Below are positions 60,328 to 64,000 of a stretch of 64,000 nucleotides of DNA, piece by piece. The notes beneath the pieces were generated by a model. The model worked only from the letters and a program-made list of their open reading frames with translations. It searched no databases and was not told the origin of the DNA. How positions within the stretch are numbered: the first letter of the stretch is position 1; every line of letters starts with the position of its first letter. The DNA is taken from NCBI RefSeq assembly GCF_022374875.2, contig NZ_CP092427.2, positions 4,774,001 to 4,838,000 of the forward strand, written 5' to 3'. Origin of the DNA: Mycolicibacterium rufum. Lineage in GTDB: Bacteria > Actinomycetota > Actinomycetes > Mycobacteriales > Mycobacteriaceae. The position numbers were made by a program, and so were the translations under genes.

Positions 60328-62310
60328 ATGTTCGATTCGGTTCTGGTCGCCAACCGCGGAGAAATCGCGGTCCGTGTCCTGCGTACGTTGCGCGCCATGG
60401 GGATCCGTTCGATCGCGGTCTACAGCGACGCCGACGCCGGCGCGCGCCATGTCGCCGAGGCCGATGTGGCGGTGCGGCTCGGGCCGGCGCCCGCCCGGGA
60501 CAGCTATCTGTCGATCGAGGCGCTGATGACCGCGATCGACCGGACCGGCGCGCAGGCGGTCCATCCCGGTTACGGATTCCTCTCGGAGAATGCTCGTTTC
60601 GCCGAGGCGCTGCGCAGCGCCGGGGTGGCGTTCATCGGCCCACCGGTCGGGGCGATCCGCACCATGGGCGACAAGATCTCCGCGAAGGCCGCGGTGGCGG
60701 CCTTCGGGGTGCCCGTGGTTCCCGGCATCTCGCGGCCGGGGCTGACTGATGACGACCTCATCGCCGGCGCGCCCGAGGTGGGCTTCCCGGTGCTGGTGAA
60801 GCCGTCGGCCGGCGGCGGCGGCAAGGGAATGCGGGTGGTGCACGACGCCGGCGAATTGCCCGCCGCGCTGGCGAGTGCGCGTCGGGAGGCGGCCTCGGCC
60901 TTCGGTGACGACACGCTGTTCCTCGAGCGCTTCGTGCTCAATCCTCGCCACATCGAGGTCCAGGTACTCGCCGACGATCACGGCGCCGTCGTGCATCTGG
61001 GCGAGCGCGAATGCAGCCTGCAGCGCCGGCACCAGAAGGTCATCGAGGAGGCGCCCTCACCGTTGCTCGACGCCGCGACCCGGGCCCGCATCGGCGCCGC
61101 CGCCTGCGACACCGCGCGCAGCGTGGACTACACCGGCGCCGGCACCGTCGAATTCATCGTCTCCGCCGACCGGCCCGACGAGTTCTTCTTCATGGAGATG
61201 AACACCCGTCTGCAGGTGGAGCATCCGGTCACCGAGATGGTCACCGGCTGCGATCTGGTCGAGTTGCAGGTCCGCATCGCCGCGGGGGAGAAGCTGCCGC
61301 TCGGCCAGGACGACATCCGGATGGCCGGGCACGCCGTGGAGGCGCGCGTCTACGCCGAGGACCCGGCCCGCGGCTTCCTGCCCACCGGAGGCACCGTGCT
61401 GGGGCTGCGGGAACCGAACGGCCCCGGCGTGCGGGTGGATTCGGGACTGGCGCGCGGCACCGTCGTCGGCAGTGACTACGATCCGATGCTCGCCAAGGTC
61501 ATCGCCCATGCCGAGGACCGGCCGGCCGCACTGCGTGCGCTCGATGCCGCTTTGGCCGACACCGCCGTCCTGGGCGTCACCACCAATGTGGAATTCCTGC
61601 GATTCCTGCTGGCCGACGACGACGTCGCGGCCGGACGGCTCGACACCGGCCTGCTGGACCGGCGCACGCCGGATTTCGCGCCGGCGCCTGCGCGGGAGGA
61701 GGATCTGATCGCCGCGGCGGCCTACCGGTGGCTCACCCACTGGCCCGAAGAGCCGGGCAGCCCCTGGGAGGTGCCGGACGGGTGGCGCATCGCCGGACGT
61801 GCGCCGATACCGATCCGGTTGCGGGCAGGGGAGCGCACCGATCACGTGTGGCTGACGGGTACCCCGCGGGCCGCGACCGCGACGGTCGAGCACGGCGAAG
61901 CCCGCACGCTCACTGCGTCGTTGGCCGACGACGGGCTCGACGTGGCGATCGACGGCCTGCGCACCGGCTACCTCGTCGCCCACACCGACGGGCAGATCTG
62001 GCTGTCCGCCGCCGGCCGCGTCGCGGTGATCGACGACGTGCGTGAAGCACCGGTGCGACCCGATGACGCGCACAGCGGCGACGCCGAACTCACCAGCCCG
62101 ATGCCGGGCGCGGTCGTCGCGGTCGGTGTCACCGACGGCGCGACGGTGACGGCAGGCACCGTCATCGTCACCGTCGAGGCGATGAAAATGGAACATGCGC
62201 TCGCCGCCCCCGTCGACGGGGTGGCCGAAATCCTGGTCGGCGCAGGCGAACAGGTGAAGGTGGGCCAGGTGCTGGCCCGGATCACGGCAACCGAGGAGCA
62301 ACCGCAATGA
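60328..62310 (+). CDS. accA1: Biotin-dependent acyl-CoA carboxylase alpha subunit
   Basis: The protein has 660 residues from ATG 60328 ([17 protein letters not shown]); GTG 60322 and ATG 60325 are in frame too and overlap the accD1 stop. The biotin carboxylase domain has [14 protein letters not shown] (ATP loop), [18 protein letters not shown], and [18 protein letters not shown] linker domain covers about 460-580. The C-terminal biotin carrier has [14 protein letters not shown], where Lys is biotinylated. It partners AccD1. It overlaps fadE19 by four bases. Confidence 0.94.
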   Translation: MFDSVLVANRGEIAVRVLRTLRAMGIRSIAVYSDADAGARHVAEADVAVRLGPAPARDSYLSIEALMTAIDRTGAQAVHPGYGFLSENARFAEALRSAGVAFIGPPVGAIRTMGDKISAKAAVAAFGVPVVPGISRPGLTDDDLIAGAPEVGFPVLVKPSAGGGGKGMRVVHDAGELPAALASARREAASAFGDDTLFLERFVLNPRHIEVQVLADDHGAVVHLGERECSLQRRHQKVIEEAPSPLLDAATRARIGAAACDTARSVDYTGAGTVEFIVSADRPDEFFFMEMNTRLQVEHPVTEMVTGCDLVELQVRIAAGEKLPLGQDDIRMAGHAVEARVYAEDPARGFLPTGGTVLGLREPNGPGVRVDSGLARGTVVGSDYDPMLAKVIAHAEDRPAALRALDAALADTAVLGVTTNVEFLRFLLADDDVAAGRLDTGLLDRRTPDFAPAPAREEDLIAAAAYRWLTHWPEEPGSPWEVPDGWRIAGRAPIPIRLRAGERTDHVWLTGTPRAATATVEHGEARTLTASLADDGLDVAIDGLRTGYLVAHTDGQIWLSAAGRVAVIDDVREAPVRPDDAHSGDAELTSPMPGAVVAVGVTDGATVTAGTVIVTVEAMKMEHALAAPVDGVAEILVGAGEQVKVGQVLARITATEEQPQ

Positions 62311-63467
62311 CCGACTTCCTGTCCACCGGCACACTGCCCGATCACTACGAACAGCTGGCCAAGACGGTCCGCGATTTCGCGCAGGGCGTGGTCGCACCCG
62401 TGGCAGCCAAGCACGATGCGGAGCATTCGTTCCCGTACGAGGTGGTGGCGGGTATGGCCGACATGGGTCTGTTCGGTCTGCCGTTCCCCGAGGAGTACGG
62501 CGGCATGGGCGGGGACTACTTCGCGCTGTGCCTGGCCCTCGAGGAACTCGGCAAGGTCGACCAGAGCGTCGCGATCACGCTCGAGGCAGGCGTGTCGCTG
62601 GGGGCGATGCCGGTCTACCGGTTCGGCACCGAGGAGCAGAAGCAGGAATGGCTGCCGCTACTCGCAACGGGAAAGGCGTTGGGCGCGTTCGGTTTGACCG
62701 AGGCCGGCGGCGGTAGCGACGCCGGCGCCACCAAGACCACCGCGAAGTCGGACGGGTCGAGCTGGATCATCAGTGGCAGCAAGCAGTTCATCACCAACTC
62801 CGGCACCGACATCACGAAGCTCGTGACGGTCACGGCGGTCACCGGCGAGAACAACGGTAAGAAGGAGATCAGCTCGATCCTGGTGCCCGTACCCACGCCC
62901 GGGTTCACCGCCGAACCGGCCTACAACAAGGTCGGTTGGAACGCCTCGGACACCCATCCGCTGAGCTTCGACGACGTGCGAGTGCCGCAGGAGAACCTGC
63001 TCGGTGAGCGGGGTCGCGGCTACGCCAATTTCCTGCGCATCCTCGACGAGGGTCGCATCGCGATCGCCGCACTGTCGGTCGGCGCCGCGCAGGGTTGCGT
63101 GGACGAGAGCGTGAAGTACGCCAAGGAGAGGCACGCGTTCGGGCATGCGATCGGCGCCAACCAGGCGATCGCGTTCAAGATCGCCCGGATGGAGGCCCGC
63201 GCGCACACGGCACGGGCGGCCTACTACGACGCCGCGGCACTCATGTTGTCCGGCAAGCCGTTCAAGAAAGCGGCGGCGGTGGCCAAGCTGGTGGCCAGTG
63301 AGGCCGCGATGGACAACGCCCGCGACGCCACCCAGATCTTCGGCGGCTACGGCTTCATGAACGAGTATCCGGTGGCACGGCACTACCGCGACAGCAAAAT
63401 CCTCGAGATCGGTGAGGGCACCACCGAGGTGCAGCTGATGCTGATCGGCCGGGAGCTCGGCCTGTGA
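62307..63467 (+). CDS. fadE19: Acyl-CoA dehydrogenase (isovaleryl-CoA type)
   Basis: The protein has 386 residues from an ATG overlapping the accA1 stop. ACAD motifs: [25 protein letters not shown] (FAD and substrate contact), [11 protein letters not shown], and [33 protein letters not shown], with the Glu of GEGT as the likely base. It oxidises a short branched acyl-CoA, probably isovaleryl-CoA, passing electrons to ETF. Position two genes after accD1 matches Rv2500c and fits the leucine pathway step just before the carboxylase. Confidence 0.92.
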   Translation: MTDFLSTGTLPDHYEQLAKTVRDFAQGVVAPVAAKHDAEHSFPYEVVAGMADMGLFGLPFPEEYGGMGGDYFALCLALEELGKVDQSVAITLEAGVSLGAMPVYRFGTEEQKQEWLPLLATGKALGAFGLTEAGGGSDAGATKTTAKSDGSSWIISGSKQFITNSGTDITKLVTVTAVTGENNGKKEISSILVPVPTPGFTAEPAYNKVGWNASDTHPLSFDDVRVPQENLLGERGRGYANFLRILDEGRIAIAALSVGAAQGCVDESVKYAKERHAFGHAIGANQAIAFKIARMEARAHTARAAYYDAAALMLSGKPFKKAAAVAKLVASEAAMDNARDATQIFGGYGFMNEYPVARHYRDSKILEIGEGTTEVQLMLIGRELGL

Positions 63468-63952
63468 GCGACCGCAAAGTCGTGGTGCAGCGGGGCCTGT
63501 GGTTCGAGGAGTTCGAGACCGGCGTGCTCTATCAACACCGCCCCGGCCGCACGATCACCGAGGCCGACAACGTCCTGTTCACCACGCTGACGATGAACAC
63601 CCAGGCGCTGCACCTGGACGCCGCGTTCTCCGATGCGCTGCCACCGTTCCATCAGCGGCTGGTGAACTCGATGTTCACGCTGTCGACGCTGGTGGGTCTG
63701 TCGGTGGCACAACTGACCCAGGGCACGATCGTCGGCAACCTCGGCTTCGGGGAGGTCGCCTTCCCCAAGCCGCTGTTCCACGGGGACACGCTCTACGCCG
63801 AGACCGAGGTCACCGACAAGCGGGAGTCCAAGAGCCGCCCCGGTGAGGGCATCGTGACGTTCAGTCACGTGGGCCGCAACCAGCACGGCGACGTCGTGGC
63901 GACCGCGTCGCGCAAGACCATGGTGCGCAAGCGTCCGGACGGAGCAGCCTGA
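63464..63952 (+). CDS. MaoC-like hot-dog dehydratase
   Basis: The protein has 162 residues from a GTG overlapping the fadE19 stop (GTGA). The hot-dog fold shows QHRPGRTITEADNVLFTTLTMNTQALHLDAAF, with the Asp/His pair of (R)-hydratases partly changed: the usual D-x-N-P-x-H reads N-T-Q-A-L-H. The rest (VGLSVAQLTQGTIVGNLGF; LYAETEVTDKRESKSRPGEGIVTF) is typical. It corresponds to Rv2499c. It probably hydrates an enoyl-CoA in branched-chain breakdown; similar to mesaconyl-CoA hydratase-type proteins paired with CitE. Confidence 0.9.
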   Translation: MSDRKVVVQRGLWFEEFETGVLYQHRPGRTITEADNVLFTTLTMNTQALHLDAAFSDALPPFHQRLVNSMFTLSTLVGLSVAQLTQGTIVGNLGFGEVAFPKPLFHGDTLYAETEVTDKRESKSRPGEGIVTFSHVGRNQHGDVVATASRKTMVRKRPDGAA

Positions 63953-64000
63953 TGCTCGGCAACAACGGCCCCGGGTGGCTGTTCTGCCCGGCCGACCGGC
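63952..64000 (+). CDS. citE: CitE-like lyase, N-terminal start (partial)
   Basis: An ATG overlapping the preceding stop (ATGA) opens a frame MLGNNGPGWLFCPADR that runs off the window. GPGWLFCPADRP is the conserved start of the CitE-like (citramalyl-CoA/HMG-CoA lyase-like) protein Rv2498c, the next gene in M. tuberculosis. Only 16 residues are visible, so the call leans on synteny. Confidence 0.7.
   Translation, partial: MLGNNGPGWLFCPADR

Overview
The window comes from a high-GC actinobacterium of the Mycobacteriaceae, most likely a Mycolicibacterium-type (fast-growing) species. The evidence is a complete mce operon, a single-chain FAS-I gene followed by acpS, an MspA-family porin, mycolate-reductase, LdtB and BkaR homologues, and many GTG starts. 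No insertion sequence, phage gene or CRISPR array was seen. From about 31 kb to the right edge the gene order follows the M. tuberculosis block Rv2524c to Rv2498c (recalled synteny), with local insertions.

Region 1 (1-25 kb) is accessory. A thiolase tail runs into a translationally coupled eight-gene mce transporter operon (two YrbE permeases, MceA-F). Next come four small secreted proteins, a P450 divergent from a TetR regulator, and a four-gene membrane operon with orphan heme-copper oxidase subunit III/IV-like proteins. A catabolic set follows: SCP-x type thiolase, DUF35 Zn-ribbon partner, crotonase, two acyl-CoA ligases and a TIM-barrel amidohydrolase. Two Mce-associated membrane proteins close the region. 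Six promoters here share a GAGAAT/ATTCTC element, which suggests one regulon joining lipid or steroid-like import, secretion and CoA-dependent breakdown. The substrate cannot be read from the sequence.

Region 2 (24.5-30.5 kb) holds a convergent pair of IspD-like genes (one degenerate), an LtrA-family protein, an MFS transporter, a MerR regulator and a Tat-exported DUF1906 protein.

Region 3 (30.5-58 kb) is largely core: fas and acpS (fatty acid synthesis), an M20 peptidase, bcp, small membrane proteins, an MspA-like porin, htpG, tRNA-Lys, the L,D-transpeptidase ldtB, tRNA-His, orn, a HerA-like ATPase, the mycolate reductase cmrA, an MFS protein, an MmpS-like protein, a prolyl-oligopeptidase and two tiny membrane proteins.

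Region 4 (58-64 kb) is the branched-chain acyl-CoA operon accD1-accA1-fadE19-maoC-citE. All its junctions overlap, and it is divergent from the TetR repressor bkaR, with two clear palindromes between them. The last gene, citE, is cut by the window edge.
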